Shown piece after piece: positions 36,851-47,449 of a stretch of 64,000 nt of DNA (position 1 is the stretch's first letter; the number at the start of each line of letters is the position of its first letter). Source of the stretch: CAVVEC01 sp963747105. Lineage in GTDB: Bacteria > Acidobacteriota > Terriglobia > Terriglobales > Acidobacteriaceae. The stretch spans positions 1 to 64,000 of the forward strand of contig CAVVEC010000005.1 of NCBI GenBank assembly GCA_963747105.1, read 5' to 3'. A program made the position numbers and the translations under genes. The notes beneath the pieces were generated by a model. It did no database searches. It had not been told where the DNA came from and worked only from the letters and a program-made list of their open reading frames with translations.

Positions 36851-36890
36851 TTATCGCAGCGCTGAAGCGCTGCGCCACCCAAAATCAGAG
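36851..36890. repeat. Dispersed palindromic repeat (GCGCTGAAGCGCTGCGCC type)
   Basis: A close copy, in the same orientation, of the unit at 20521-20556, located between nuoN and atpZ. A related GGCGCTAAAGCGC motif lies just before it at about 36820. Confidence 0.75.
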
Positions 36891-36909
36891 TTTCCCACAG
36901 GCTAACGCT

Positions 36910-38436
36910 CTATCCGTGAAGCGACCACGTCACCAACTGGATGAACCGCTCGGGAAAGATGCCGATTCCAACCGTGGCCAGAGCGGTCACTCCCAGCGCT
37001 GCCCGCATGGCGAAACTGATCGGAAGCCGCGACTTGTCCATGGCCTCGCGCATGAACATGGCATTGGCGATGCGCATGTAGTAGTAAAGTCCGAACACGG
37101 CATAGAGCACGGCCAAGGACGCCAGCACGTAATGACCGCTTTCGATCAGGCTGAGAAAGATAAAATATTTTCCGTAGAAGCCGGCCAGGGGTGGAATCCC
37201 TGCCAGCGACAGTAGGAAGATGAGCATCAGGACGGCTTCCGTCGGGGCGCGGAAAAAGAGTCCGGCAATGTCGTCGATCTCATCGCCGATGACATCGCGA
37301 TTCCGCAACGACGTGATCACCGCAAAGGCGCCCAGGTTCATGAAGGTGTACACCAGCAGGTAGAGCAGAATTCCCTTGATGCCGTCGAAAAGCGCAGGGT
37401 CCGAGGGGCCGACGGAAGCTGCCGCGATCAATCCGAGCAGCATATAGCCCACGTGGGCAATGGACGAATAGGCCAAAAGCCGTTTCAAATTGTTCTGGGT
37501 GAGCGCCGCCAGGTTCGCGCCGGTCATGGTCAAGATCGAGACGACGATCAGCAGCGGCACATAGTAGGTGCGCAGCGGGTAAAGTCCCCAGAGGAAAATG
37601 CGCAACAGCATCGCCCAGGCCGCCGCTTTTACCGCGACAGACATGAAGCCGGTAACGCTGGTCGGCGCCCCTTCATAAGCATCGGGCAACCATTGATGGA
37701 ATGGGATGGCGGCGATCTTGAAGAACAGACCGGTCGCCGTCGTCAACAGGGCCACAATCACGATGGCGTGGTCACCAGGATTCGGATGTTCGCGCAGAAA
37801 TAAACTCAGGTGTGTGCTGATGTCGTGCAGGTTGGTACTGCCACTCAGTCCATAAAACAAAGACAGCCCGTAGGCGAAAATTCCGGACGAGAACGCGCCC
37901 AGCAGAAGATACTTCAGCGCGGCTTCATTGGAGCGGCGATCGCTGCGCAGGAACCCGACCAACACATAAGTAGAAATAGCCATCAGTTCCAGCCCGATGA
38001 ACGTCAGGACGATATCGAAGCTGGAGGCCATGCACATCATGCCAACCACGGAAAACAGAATCAGCGAGTAGAACTCACCGTGATGTTCGTGTTCGATCTC
38101 CAGATAACGCACCGATATCAGAATCGAGATTGCCGCTCCGCCCAGGAACAGGTAGAAGAAATAAATAGAGAAATGGTCCAGAACCATGGAATGCATGAAG
38201 GCCCACTGCGGACTGCCCTGGCCGCTGCGCAGGAGTTCCGCCTGGGCCAGCTGAATCTTGAGCACTCCCGCCGCGGAAAACAACACGCCCACCAACGCGG
38301 TCGCAGCGTTGGTCCACTTCCACTCGGACGGGATCATCAGGTCGATGAGCAGGATGCCCAGCGCGAATAACGTGAGCAGGATGATGGGCAGCGACAGCAA
38401 GTAGTCGGTTGCCGTGAAGTATTGCGCGCCAGGCAC
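36910..38436 (-). CDS. nuoN: NADH-quinone oxidoreductase subunit N
   Basis: The intact 508-residue protein has about fourteen transmembrane helices and the Mrp-antiporter-type proton-channel domain: MCMASSFDIVLTFIGLELMA, YLLLGAFSSGIFAYGLSLFY, HQWLPDAYEGAPTSVTGFMS and LLAYSSIAHVGYMLLG, with the conserved Lys/Glu residues. It starts with GTG at 38436, sharing one base with the nuoM stop codon (TAGTG), so translation is coupled. It is the last nuo gene before atpZ. Confidence 0.97.
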   Translation of the reverse strand: MPGAQYFTATDYLLSLPIILLTLFALGILLIDLMIPSEWKWTNAATALVGVLFSAAGVLKIQLAQAELLRSGQGSPQWAFMHSMVLDHFSIYFFYLFLGGAAISILISVRYLEIEHEHHGEFYSLILFSVVGMMCMASSFDIVLTFIGLELMAISTYVLVGFLRSDRRSNEAALKYLLLGAFSSGIFAYGLSLFYGLSGSTNLHDISTHLSLFLREHPNPGDHAIVIVALLTTATGLFFKIAAIPFHQWLPDAYEGAPTSVTGFMSVAVKAAAWAMLLRIFLWGLYPLRTYYVPLLIVVSILTMTGANLAALTQNNLKRLLAYSSIAHVGYMLLGLIAAASVGPSDPALFDGIKGILLYLLVYTFMNLGAFAVITSLRNRDVIGDEIDDIAGLFFRAPTEAVLMLIFLLSLAGIPPLAGFYGKYFIFLSLIESGHYVLASLAVLYAVFGLYYYMRIANAMFMREAMDKSRLPISFAMRAALGVTALATVGIGIFPERFIQLVTWSLHG

Positions 38437-40073
38437 TATTTCGTCCCCTTTGCGGGCGCAGAAGCCACGGGAAGTGCGAGTGCGGCGGCAGTCGGAGCCG
38501 GACTCGCGGGCTGAACCGCTGCGTTGACCACCCCGCCGATCCCGGGATAGTCCGGTCTGACCGTGAGCACAAGCTGGTTGACCGGTTGTTGCAGAATCTC
38601 AAAGAATGGCTTCGGATACAGCCCGATCCAGAACGCCATGATCAGCAGCGGAGCAAACGTCAGTACCTCGCGCGGCGTTAAGTCGTGCAGCTTTTCATTT
38701 TTCGGATTGGTCACCGTGCCGAAAAATACGCGCTGGTAGAGCCACAGCAAGTAAGCGGCGGCCAGAATCACTCCGGGCACCGCCCATGCTGCCCACTTCC
38801 AGTTCTCCATGAACGTGCCTTGCAGGATGGTGAACTCGCCGACGAAACCGTTCAATAGCGGCAACCCCATCGAAGACAGGAACATGATCATGGTGATCGT
38901 GGCATAAAGCGGCATTACGTTGGAGATGCCGCCGTACTCCGAAATTTCGCGCGTGTGCCGCCGTTCGTACAGAATGCCGACGATCAAGAAGAGCGCTCCG
39001 GTCGAGATGCCGTGGTTGATCTGTTGCAGCACCGAGCCGCTGAGTCCGGCGGGGTTGAGCGCGAAAATCCCGAGCGTGCAGAAACCAAGATGGCTCACGG
39101 ACGAATAAGCCACGAGCTTCTTCATGTCTTTCTGCATCAGGGAAACCAGCGCGCCGTAGATGATCCCTACGATGGAAAGAAAAATCATCCAGAAGCGCAC
39201 CTTGGGATGCATGACCACGTCTGGAAAAAACGGCAAGGCAAAGCGTACAAAACCGTACGTTCCCATTTTCAGCAGAACGCCGGCCAGGATCACGGAACCC
39301 GCAGTGGGCGCTTCCACGTGAGCATCCGGCAGCCAGGTGTGGAAGGGAAACATCGGCACTTTGATGGCGAAGGCCACGAAAAATGCAAAGAACAGCACAA
39401 TAGCGAAGGTGGCACCGTAGGCGGGATCGTGGAAGATGTGCGGCGCCGTCTGGTAGAGCGCCTGAATGCTGAAGGTGTATGTGCCGGTCTGGTGGTAATT
39501 GTAGAAATACAGGAACAAGACCGACAACAACATCAGCACCGAACCAAGCAGGGTGTACAAGAAGAATTTGATAGCGGCATACAGTTTCCGCGGACCTCCC
39601 CAGATTCCGATCAGCAAGTACATAGGCACCAGCATGGCTTCCCAAAAAACGAAGAACAGGAAAAAATCGAGCGCCATGAAGACGCCCAACATGCCGGTCT
39701 GCAGCACCAGAAACCAGATGTAATATTCCTTCACCCGGTTCTCGATCGCGGTCCACGAGGAGAGGATCGAAACCCAGCCGAGCAGCGTGGTCAGCATGAT
39801 CAGCAGAAAGGAAATGCCGTCGATACCTAGAACATAGCCAGCGCCGATGGATGGAATCCAGTTGTTGGCGGCGCCCTCGATGAACTTGAATCCGGGCTCA
39901 AAGCGCTGCGCCCAGAACCACGGCACCAGCGGCAATGAAACCAGGAGTCCAGCCAGGGCAAAGAGGTTCGCGATCCAGCGGATGGCGTCCTTGTTCTCCT
40001 TAGGGACGAACAGGAGCAGGAGAGCGCCCGCGAGCGGCGTGAATAAGATGATCGAAAGAATATGGCTCTGCAT
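38436..40073 (-). CDS. nuoM: NADH-quinone oxidoreductase subunit M
   Basis: The start ATG 40073 gives MQSHILSIILFTPLAGALLL, and the frame is intact for about 545 residues. Key segments are FLFFVFWEAMLVPMYLLIGI, PFHTWLPDAHVEAPTAGSVI, KKLVAYSSVSHLGFCTLG and GFVGEFTILQGTF. This is a proton-pumping antiporter-like subunit of complex I in the inner membrane. The C-terminus has an Ala/Pro-rich extension (NAAVQPASPAPTAAALALP). It overlaps nuoN. The gap from nuoL (138 bp) contains an inverted repeat. Confidence 0.97.
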   Translation of the reverse strand: MQSHILSIILFTPLAGALLLLFVPKENKDAIRWIANLFALAGLLVSLPLVPWFWAQRFEPGFKFIEGAANNWIPSIGAGYVLGIDGISFLLIMLTTLLGWVSILSSWTAIENRVKEYYIWFLVLQTGMLGVFMALDFFLFFVFWEAMLVPMYLLIGIWGGPRKLYAAIKFFLYTLLGSVLMLLSVLFLYFYNYHQTGTYTFSIQALYQTAPHIFHDPAYGATFAIVLFFAFFVAFAIKVPMFPFHTWLPDAHVEAPTAGSVILAGVLLKMGTYGFVRFALPFFPDVVMHPKVRFWMIFLSIVGIIYGALVSLMQKDMKKLVAYSSVSHLGFCTLGIFALNPAGLSGSVLQQINHGISTGALFLIVGILYERRHTREISEYGGISNVMPLYATITMIMFLSSMGLPLLNGFVGEFTILQGTFMENWKWAAWAVPGVILAAAYLLWLYQRVFFGTVTNPKNEKLHDLTPREVLTFAPLLIMAFWIGLYPKPFFEILQQPVNQLVLTVRPDYPGIGGVVNAAVQPASPAPTAAALALPVASAPAKGTK

Positions 40074-40090
40074 AAGTTTTTCCGGTCCCG

Positions 40091-40205
40091 TGTGGCGCGG
40101 GCGCCCCCGCCCGCGAAACGCCACGAAGACACAGTTCGACGACACAACCCGAAATCACTCGCCCTTCCGGGCGCCGATCACGCGGGCGAGGGCGCCCGCG
40201 CCACA
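40091..40205. repeat. GC-rich inverted repeat between nuoL and nuoM
   Basis: Two 25-base arms (40091-40115 and 40181-40205), starting TGTGGCGCGGGCGCCC on one strand and matching at 24 of 25 bases, flank a 65-base spacer. A shorter related GACGCCCGCGCC piece occurs inside nuoL near 42147-42166. It looks like a mobile palindromic element, or it may act on the operon mRNA. Confidence 0.7.
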
Positions 40206-40211
40206 CGAACA

Positions 40212-42401
40212 CTATCGCCACGCATAGTAGGCGACGAATCCAACCAACCCAACTACCATGACCAACGCGTACCACTGCACCAGACCCCATTGCAGCAAGC
40301 GCATGGGATAGGAAAGTATTCGCGACAGATTCGCAGGCCCGTTGACCAGCAAGCCGTCAATGATCCATTTGTCCCACCAAATCGAAAGCGTTCCGGTCAG
40401 CCGCGTCATCCAGCCAGCCGCGTTGACGGTCCCGTCGATCACGTTCGCGTCGAACCATGACGACGCTTCGCCCAATCCCATCACACCCAGACGCACCTCA
40501 CCTACTTTGCGGCGGCCGGTGAAGGCGTAGTCGTAAGCTTCGTCCACGTAATACTTGTTGTAGCAGCACGTTGTAAACCGGCGGAGCCGAGGCGGCGATG
40601 GGCTCGACATAACCTTTGTCGGCTCTGTTGTAGGCTCTCCATGCCATGCCCAATCCGACGATGGCGGCGCCCGACAGACAATGCCATCAGAGCGTACTCC
40701 GTTGGATCGGTATGCTCCTCCTCTTTCCTGCCGGCAGCCAATTGTCCCGGCTCCTCCGCCTGGAACACTTTCGCCTCCCGGGCGAAAACCGGCTCGAGGA
40801 ACTTGTCAAAGCGATCGGAACCGCCCAAGCTGTGCGGCCAGCCCAGCCATCCGGCGAAAATCGAAAAGAACGCCAGGATGACCAGCGGTACAGTCATCGA
40901 CTTAGGCGATTCGTGGATGTGGTGCTCGACTTCATGGCTCATGCGCGGAGCGCTGAAAACGTCAGAACGATCAGCCGGCCCATGTAGAACGCGGTCATGA
41001 GAGCGGTGACGAAACCGATGACCCAAAGCAGACGATAGGCGCCGCCCTCGGACGGACCAGGCCTGCCAGAGGATTTCGTCCTTCGAGAAGAATCCGGCGA
41101 AACCCGGAATGCCGGCGATGGCGAAGGTGGCGATCGAACATGGTCCGGAATGTGATTGGGATGCGCTTGTGCAGGCCGCCCATGTTGCGCATGTCCTGCT
41201 CGCCGCTCATGGCGTGGATCACCGAGCCGGAGCCGAGGAACAGCGAGCGCTTTGAAGAAAGCATGGGTGAACACATGGAACACGCCGGCGGCAAAGGCGC
41301 CTACGCCCAGCGCGAGGAACATGTAGCCGAGCTGCGAGACGGTTGAGTAGGCCAGCACGCGCTTGATGTCGTTCTGCACCAGTCCGATGGACGCGGCGAA
41401 GATGGCGGTCAGCGCGCCGATGATGGCGACCGTCTTCATCGAAGTGGGCGCGAGCACAAACAGGGCGTTCGAGCGGGCCACCATGTAGACGCCCGCACGT
41501 CACCATGGTGGCGGCGTGGATCAGGGCGGAAACCGGCGTGGGGCCTTCCATGGCGTCGGGCAGCCAGACGTAGAGCGGAAGCTGCGCCGATTTTCCGCAG
41601 GCGCCGACGAACAGCAGCAACGTTGCCGCCGTGATGATCGGGATCGCCGATGGCGAAGTGCCCGCTGCGCGCCAGATGATTGATGTCGGTAAAGCGCAGC
41701 GATCCGAAGTACCAGGCGATGGTGAACATGCCCAGCAGGAAGCCGGCGTCACCGATGCGGTTGACGATGAATGCCTTGTTGGCGGCGTCGCTGGCGGATT
41801 GCGGTGGAAGTAGAATCCGATCAGCAGATACGAACACAGGCCCACGCCCTCCCAGCCCACGAACATCAAGGCATAATTGTTCCCCAGAATCAGCGTCAGC
41901 ATGGAGAACATGAACAGGTTCAGGTATCCGAAGAAGCGGTAGTAGCCGCCTTCGTGCGCCATGTAGCCGACGGAATAAATGTGGATCAACATGCCGACGC
42001 CGGTGACGAACAGCAGCCAGATGCGGAAAGCGGGTCGAGCAGGAAGCCGGCGTCGGCGTGGAAGGGAGCTGGGGTGCCGTCGTGCTTGAGATAGATCAGT
42101 GGGGGCCGGGCGTCTGACCAGCGGGCCTGCGTCGCGGCTGCACGGGCGAGACGCCCGCGCCTACATCGTCGCTGCCCAGCCAGGTGTAGAGAATGGTCTG
42201 ATACGGCTTGCCGGGATTGTCGTGCGGCGTAGTCGGTGTATTGCCAGACCGCACACAGGAAAGAGAAACGCCACCACCACCGCGCCGACGCAGACCGCGC
42301 TGACGGTCGATTTCTGCAGCTTGCGGCCGAAAGAAGAACATCAGCGCCGCGCCGCAGGCCGGCAGCAGCGGAATGAGCCAGATGTGGGAAAGAAAAAACA
42401 T
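40212..42401 (-). CDS. nuoL: NADH-quinone oxidoreductase subunit L (many frameshifts)
   Basis: The span would encode about 725 residues: MFFLSHIWLIPLLPACGAAL, YFRFFGYLNLFMFSMLTLIL-like and MFVGWEGVGLCSYLLIGFYF, LPLYVWLPDAMEGPTPVSAL, KRVLAYSTVSQLGYMFLALG and the C-terminal VQWYALVMVVGLVGFVAYYA helix. The frame changes at least six times (near 42330, 41840, 41640, 41500, 41250, 41080 and 40590). It also has an apparent foreign GC-rich repeat near 42100-42170. Because nuoM and nuoN next to it are perfect, error clustering at low read depth is the simplest reading. Real decay of this essential subunit is the alternative. Confidence 0.85.
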
Positions 42402-42444
42402 GTCGTTGGTCGTTAGTCGCTATCGTTCGTCGTACACCCTACTT

Positions 42445-42530
42445 TGTCATCCTGAGCGCAGCGAAGGATCTATGGATTCGCGCTGCGCCCTGCAACAATG
42501 CATAGATTCTTCGCTTCGCTCAGAATGACA
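42445..42530. repeat. Dispersed repeat of the GTCAT/ATGAC type
   Basis: A near-complete palindromic copy, TTGTCATCCTGAGCGCAGC to GCTCAGAATGACA, with GAAGGATCTATGGATTC and its inverted partner. It fills the gap between nuoL and nuoK. Confidence 0.75.
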
Positions 42531-42560
42531 ATGTCTAACTATCGCACTAACCTAGCTGCT

Positions 42561-42867
42561 CTACCACTTCAGCAAATCCACTTCGTCCACATTTACTGTC
42601 TCTTTGTTGCGGAAGAAGGCGATCAGAATTCCCAGACCGACTGCGGCTTCTGCCGCGGCGTCGGTGATCACAAAAATCGCGAAACACCTGGCCATGCAAT
42701 CCCCACATTCGCGAAAACGCCACCAGATTCAGATTCACGGCGTTCAGAATCAGCTCGATCGACATCAGCACGATGACCACGTTGCGGCGGGTCAAAACGC
42801 CGATCACGCCCAGAATGAAGAGGGCGGCCGCGACGACGAGATAGTGAAGTGTGGTGATTGGTGCCAT
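42561..42867 (-). CDS. nuoK: NADH-quinone oxidoreductase subunit K (frameshifted)
   Basis: ATG 42867 starts MAPITTLHYLVVAAALFILG. The central ELILNAVNLNLVAFSRMWGL with the membrane Glu of helix II is intact. A shift near 42690 moves the frame, after which AEAAVGLGILIAFFRN and VDEVDLLKW close the protein at 42561. The total is 101 residues, the normal length, with three transmembrane helices. It is part of the proton-transfer chain of complex I. Confidence 0.88.
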
Positions 42868-42886
42868 TTCTAGCTTCTGTAGCTCC

Positions 42887-42922
42887 TAGCTTCTGGCATT
42901 ACTAGCTAGCAGCCAGAAGCTA
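42887..42922. repeat. TAGCTTCTGGC hairpin between nuoK and nuoJ
   Basis: TAGCTTCTGGC (42887-42897) pairs with GCCAGAAGCTA (42912-42922). It belongs to the same AGCTNCTAGC-type family as the atpB-atpE hairpin. Confidence 0.6.
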
Positions 42923-42933
42923 AAAGCTGCTTC

Positions 42934-43448
<515 letters not shown>

Positions 43449-43449
43449 A

Positions 43450-44705
43450 TCAGAACAACACTCCCACGATCGCGGTCAGGATGAGCACGCCGATGGCGAT
43501 CGGCAACAGCACTTTCCATCCCACTTTCATGAGCTGGTCGAAGCGGTAACGCGGAAAAGTGGCGCGATACCAGATGTACAGATACATGAACACCGGCGAC
43601 TTTGGCGTAGAACCAGAAAATATCCTGAATGCGGTCGCGCACCGGCGGCGCGAACAGGACCAGGCCGATGAGTCCGAGCACCGCCCCGAATCCGGCGAGG
43701 CCGATGGTCTGAATCTTGAAATAAGGATGCTTGGGCATGCGCACCACGCCGATGAACGCAATCAGCGCCAAGCCGAGGAAAAGAGAATCCCGGAAACAGC
43801 GAGAACACCAGATCCCAGGTCGTCACCGGTCAGCGTGTTGGGAAAGGGACGCATCCAGCCGCCCAGCCACAGGGTCACCGCGATGGACGAGACAGCGATC
43901 ATGGCGGCGTACTCGCCCAGCATGAACAGCGACCAGCGCAAGCCGCTGTATTCGGTGTGGAAGCCGGCGGTCAGTTCGGATTCGGCTTCGGGCAGATCGA
44001 AGGGCGCGCGGTTGGTTTCCGCGACCATGGCGATGGCGAAAATGCCGAAAGCGATAAAACCCAGCGGGAAAAACTTGAACAGGAACCAGATTTGCTGTGT
44101 TGCTGCGCCTGCACGATGCCGATCATGCTGAGCGTCCCGGTGCCGGTCTGTGTTGAGGCTGGTCATCAGAATGGCGGAGACCACGGCCATGCCCATGGCG
44201 ACTTCATAGGAAACCATCTGCGCGCTGGAGCGCAGCGAGCCGATCAGCGGATAGTGCGAGTTCGAGGCCCAGCCCGCCATGACGACGCCCAAGCACGCCC
44301 AGCGAGGAAACGCCCAGCATAAACAGGATGCCGATGTTCAGGTCGGTGATGGCGTGCGTCGGACCGAAGGGAATCACGATATAGACGGTGAAAGCGGCAC
44401 AGAGAATGATCAGCGGCGCAATCCAGAAGACGAACTTGTCGGCCTTCGGCGGGGATGATGTCTTCTTTGGTGAGCAGCTTGATGGCGTCGGCGATGGGCT
44501 GCAGCAGGCCGTGCGGGCCGACCCGCATAGGGCCGAGGCGAATCTGGAAGTGCGCCAGAGCTTTGCGCTCCAGCCAGTTCATCGCCATGACGGCGACGGA
44601 GACTCCGCCGAAAACGATCAGAATGTAGACGAGAGCCCAGAAGACGTTGCCCGCCTGGCCGGGCGTCGTGTTGCTGCTGAGATAGGAGGTGATGTAATCG
44701 AGCAT
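43450..44705 (-). CDS. nuoH: NADH-quinone oxidoreductase subunit H (many frameshifts)
   Basis: ATG 44705 overlaps the nuoD stop as ATGA. Recognisable pieces in order are MNWLERKALAHFQIRLGPMR, VGPHGLLQPIADAIKLLTKE, GWASNSHYPLIGSLRSSAQM, ETNRAPFDLPEAESELTAGF and the C-terminal RYRFDQLMKVGWKVLLPIAI. These form the quinone-channel subunit with eight helices. Shifts lie near 44450, 44290, 44145, 43790 and 43610. Conservation is high on both sides of each, so the gene is probably intact in the organism. The length of about 418 residues is normal. Confidence 0.88.
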
Positions 44706-45874
44706 CAGCGATCCACCTCGCCCAGCACGATGTCGAGCGTGCCGATCACGGCGATCACGTCGGCCACCAGATGCCCGCGCACCATCATGTCTAGCGCTTG
44801 CAGATTCACGAACGACGGCGGGCGCACGCGAATGCGGTAAGGCTGGGTCGAGCCGTCGCTGACGATGAAGTATCCCAGCTCGCCTTTGGGCGCTTCGATG
44901 GAGTGATAGATCTCGCCCACCGGCGGCTTCATCACCTTGGGAACTTTGGCCATGATCGGACCTTCCGGAATGCGCTCGACCGCCTGCCGGATGATGCGCA
45001 GCGACTGCCGCATTTCTTCCATGCGCACCAGATACCGGTCGTAGGTATCGCCGTTTGTGCCCGTCGGAATCTCGAAGTCAAATTCGGAGTAGGCGGCGTA
45101 GGGCTGGGCTTTGCGCAGGTCCCACTTCACGCCGCTGGCGCGCAGCACGGGCCCGGTAACGCCGAGGGCAATGCAGTCTTTGGCGGAGATTTGCCGACAT
45201 TCTTGGTGCGCTCCAGCCAGATGCGGTTGGTGGTGAGCAATTCTTCGTACTCGTCAATTTCGGAGGGAGCGAAGTCGAGGAACTTCTTTACGTCGCCCTC
45301 GAAACCGTCGTAGGTCTCGTACAGGCAGCCGCCGATGCGGAAGGCGTGGGTGGTGAGGCGGGCGCCGCAATATTTCTCGAAAATCTTGAGAATTTCTTCG
45401 CGGTCGCGGAAGGTGTAGAAGAGCGGCGTCATGGCGCCGATATCGAGCGCGTGGGTGCCCAGCCAGAGCTGGTGGCTGGCCAGCCGGTTCAGCTCCGTGA
45501 GGATGACGCGAATGTACTTGGCGCGCGGCGGCGCTTCGACGTTCAGCAGTTTCTCCACCGCTTCGCAGTAGCCCAGGCCATTCGAGACCGCGGCCACGTA
45601 ATCCATGCGGTCCACGTAGGGATTGAACATCGCGTAGGTGCGGTGCTCGGCAATCTTCTCCACGCCGCGGTGGAGATAGCCGATCACGCATTCGGTGCCC
45701 AGATACTTTCTCGCCGTCGAGCTTGAGGATGACGCGCAGCACGCCGTGAGTCGCGGGATGCTGCGGGCCCATGTTGATGATGAGTTCGTTGGTGTCGAGA
45801 AAAGTCTTGTCGGGTTCGCCGAGTTCCAGGTGCGAAAGATATTCCTTGGGATCGGTCGCGGTGCGTTCGGTCAT
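44705..45874 (-). CDS. nuoD: NADH-quinone oxidoreductase subunit D (frameshifted)
   Basis: ATG 45874 overlaps the nuoC stop as ATGA. The protein shows INMGPQHPATHGVLRVILKL with the quinone-pocket His, GYLHRGVEKIAEHRTYAMFN, DRMDYVAAVSNGLGYCEAVE, GVKWDLRKAQPYAAYSEFDF and GELGYFIVSDGSTQPYRIRV. An extra T near 45708 and a missing A near 45190 break the frame. The length of about 389 residues is normal. It is the 49 kDa-type quinone-binding subunit, which needs NuoB as partner, but nuoB is not in this cluster. Confidence 0.92.
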
Positions 45875-46542
45875 TGGCCGCTCTCGATTCCCAGGTTGAT
45901 CTGCACCCACTCCTGGTCCTGCTGGATGATGCCGTAATCCTTGCGCAGCGGGTAGCCTTTCCAGCCGTCGGGCAGCAGGATGCGCTTCAGGTCGGGATGG
46001 CCGTCGAAGCGGATGCCGAACATGTCGAAGACTTCGCGCTCCAGCCAGTTCGCCGTTGGCCAGATGGAGACGGAACTGGGCACGGTTTCGCCATCCGCGA
46101 TCATCGTCTTCACCCGAATGCGCTCGTTGCGCGCGAAGGAATACAGAATCCAAATGACGTCGAACTGCTTTTCGCGGTTGGGATAATGCAGCGCGGTAAT
46201 GTCCACGCAGTAATCGAATTGCTCCTCGTCGCGGAGAACCTGCAGAACGTCTTTGATAATCGAAGCCTCCACCACCATGTAATTCTGGCCAAGGTAGCTG
46301 CTGGCCTCGCGAATCCCCGAACCATGTCGGCCCTTCAGCTTGCTCACCATGGGAGAGTCCCACGGAGTGGGAACGGGGCCGGCGGGCTTTGCGGGCGCGG
46401 CGGCAGGTTTTGGCGGAGCGGGGGAGGAAGCAGCAGGTTTCTCTACGGGAGCAGACTGAACCGCGCCGGAAATGGGCTTTCCGGTCGGCGGTTTCGGCTC
46501 ACCGCTCGGCGGAGGCGCAGGCGATTTGGTGTCCTCGGGCAT
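45871..46542 (-). CDS. nuoC: NADH-quinone oxidoreductase subunit C
   Basis: The 223-residue protein has a conserved 30 kDa-type core: VEASIIKDVLQVLRDEEQFD, VDITALHYPNREKQFDVIWI, and the signature WLEREVFDMFGIRFDGHPDL-KRILLPDGWKGYPLRKDY. The first 65 residues form a Pro/Ala/Lys-rich extension (SGEPKPPTGKPISGAVQSAP) not needed for the fold, common in acidobacterial NuoC. The gene is intact and overlaps nuoD by 4 bp. It is part of the peripheral arm connecting to NuoD. Confidence 0.96.
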   Translation of the reverse strand: MPEDTKSPAPPPSGEPKPPTGKPISGAVQSAPVEKPAASSPAPPKPAAAPAKPAGPVPTPWDSPMVSKLKGRHGSGIREASSYLGQNYMVVEASIIKDVLQVLRDEEQFDYCVDITALHYPNREKQFDVIWILYSFARNERIRVKTMIADGETVPSSVSIWPTANWLEREVFDMFGIRFDGHPDLKRILLPDGWKGYPLRKDYGIIQQDQEWVQINLGIESGQ

Positions 46543-46926
46543 TCCTGCGAAGGAACAAAACCTCTGGTTTAGCGAGCACTTCGGCGGAACGTTAATTTCT
46601 AACAGTATGCGAAGGACGTGTCAATCGAGATGCCGTGGTGCCTGGGCCCACAAATGCTAATTTGTTCGCTGCGGTGCCCGCGCGCCGCATCTTAGGCGTG
46701 GCATAAGAGATGTCAGGCCTGCAGCACGCACGTCAGCGGTCGGACGAATTTGTCATTCCAAGCGCAGCGAGGAATCTGCAGTTGGGTTTCCGAACCGAAA
46801 CTGCAGATTCCTCGACACGCTCTCGCCGCGCAAGCGCGGCTGCAAGCGGCTCGGAATGACAAGGTGTGAGGGATGCATTGGTCACTGAATGCCAATCGCC
46901 AGCAGCCAAGAGCCAACGGCTGTTTT
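46543..46926. repeat. nuoA-nuoC gap with a GTCAT/ATGAC-type repeat and no nuoB
   Basis: The position where nuoB normally lies holds no gene. It holds a complete palindromic repeat (46752-46860, TGTCATTCCAAGCGCAGCG to GGCTCGGAATGAC, with GAGGAATCTGCAG and its inverted partner). Confidence 0.7.
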
Positions 46927-47283
46927 CTACACCCACTCCAGCGCGCCTTTTTTCCAGATCCAGATGTAGCCCACGATCAGGATGAGCAGAAAGATCAGCA
47001 TCTCGACCAAGCCGAACACGCCCAGCGCCTTGAATTTCACCGCCCAGGGAAACAGGAAGATGGTCTCCACGTCGAAGACCACGAACAGGATAGCGATAAT
47101 GTAATAACGCACGGTGTAGCGTCCGCGAGAATTGTCATAGGGATCGATGCCACACTCGTAGGGCATCAGCTTGACGCGGTTGGGATTCTCCGGCCTCACC
47201 AGCTTAGCCAAGACCAGGGTGAGGGGGATCAGAATGGCTACCACCGCGACGAAGATGAAGATGGGAACGTAGTTTTGCGGCAT
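46927..47283 (-). CDS. nuoA: NADH-quinone oxidoreductase subunit A
   Basis: ATG 47283 (MPQNYVPIFIFVAVVAILIP) opens 118 intact residues with three transmembrane helices and the conserved loop MPYECGIDPYDNSRGRYTVR, followed by FVVFDVETIFLFPWAVKF with its Asp/Glu pair. The loop Cys lies near the quinone site. It is the first gene of the nuo block; the promoter should lie in 47284-47449. An open frame to 47574 upstream is not coding. Confidence 0.95.
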   Translation of the reverse strand: MPQNYVPIFIFVAVVAILIPLTLVLAKLVRPENPNRVKLMPYECGIDPYDNSRGRYTVRYYIIAILFVVFDVETIFLFPWAVKFKALGVFGLVEMLIFLLILIVGYIWIWKKGALEWV

Positions 47284-47449
47284 GGGACGCCTGATTCCTC
47301 GGAAATCCCGAAAAGCAATATTAACGCCGAGTGGGATCGTCGGCAAGAAGGCGAGGATCGTTTTGATTTCCGCAAGGGGGTCGAATGGGCTCGGGGCTGC
47401 CCAGCCAGCCCGCGCAGGCCCGCACTCACCGCTGCCAACTTCCGGCGGC

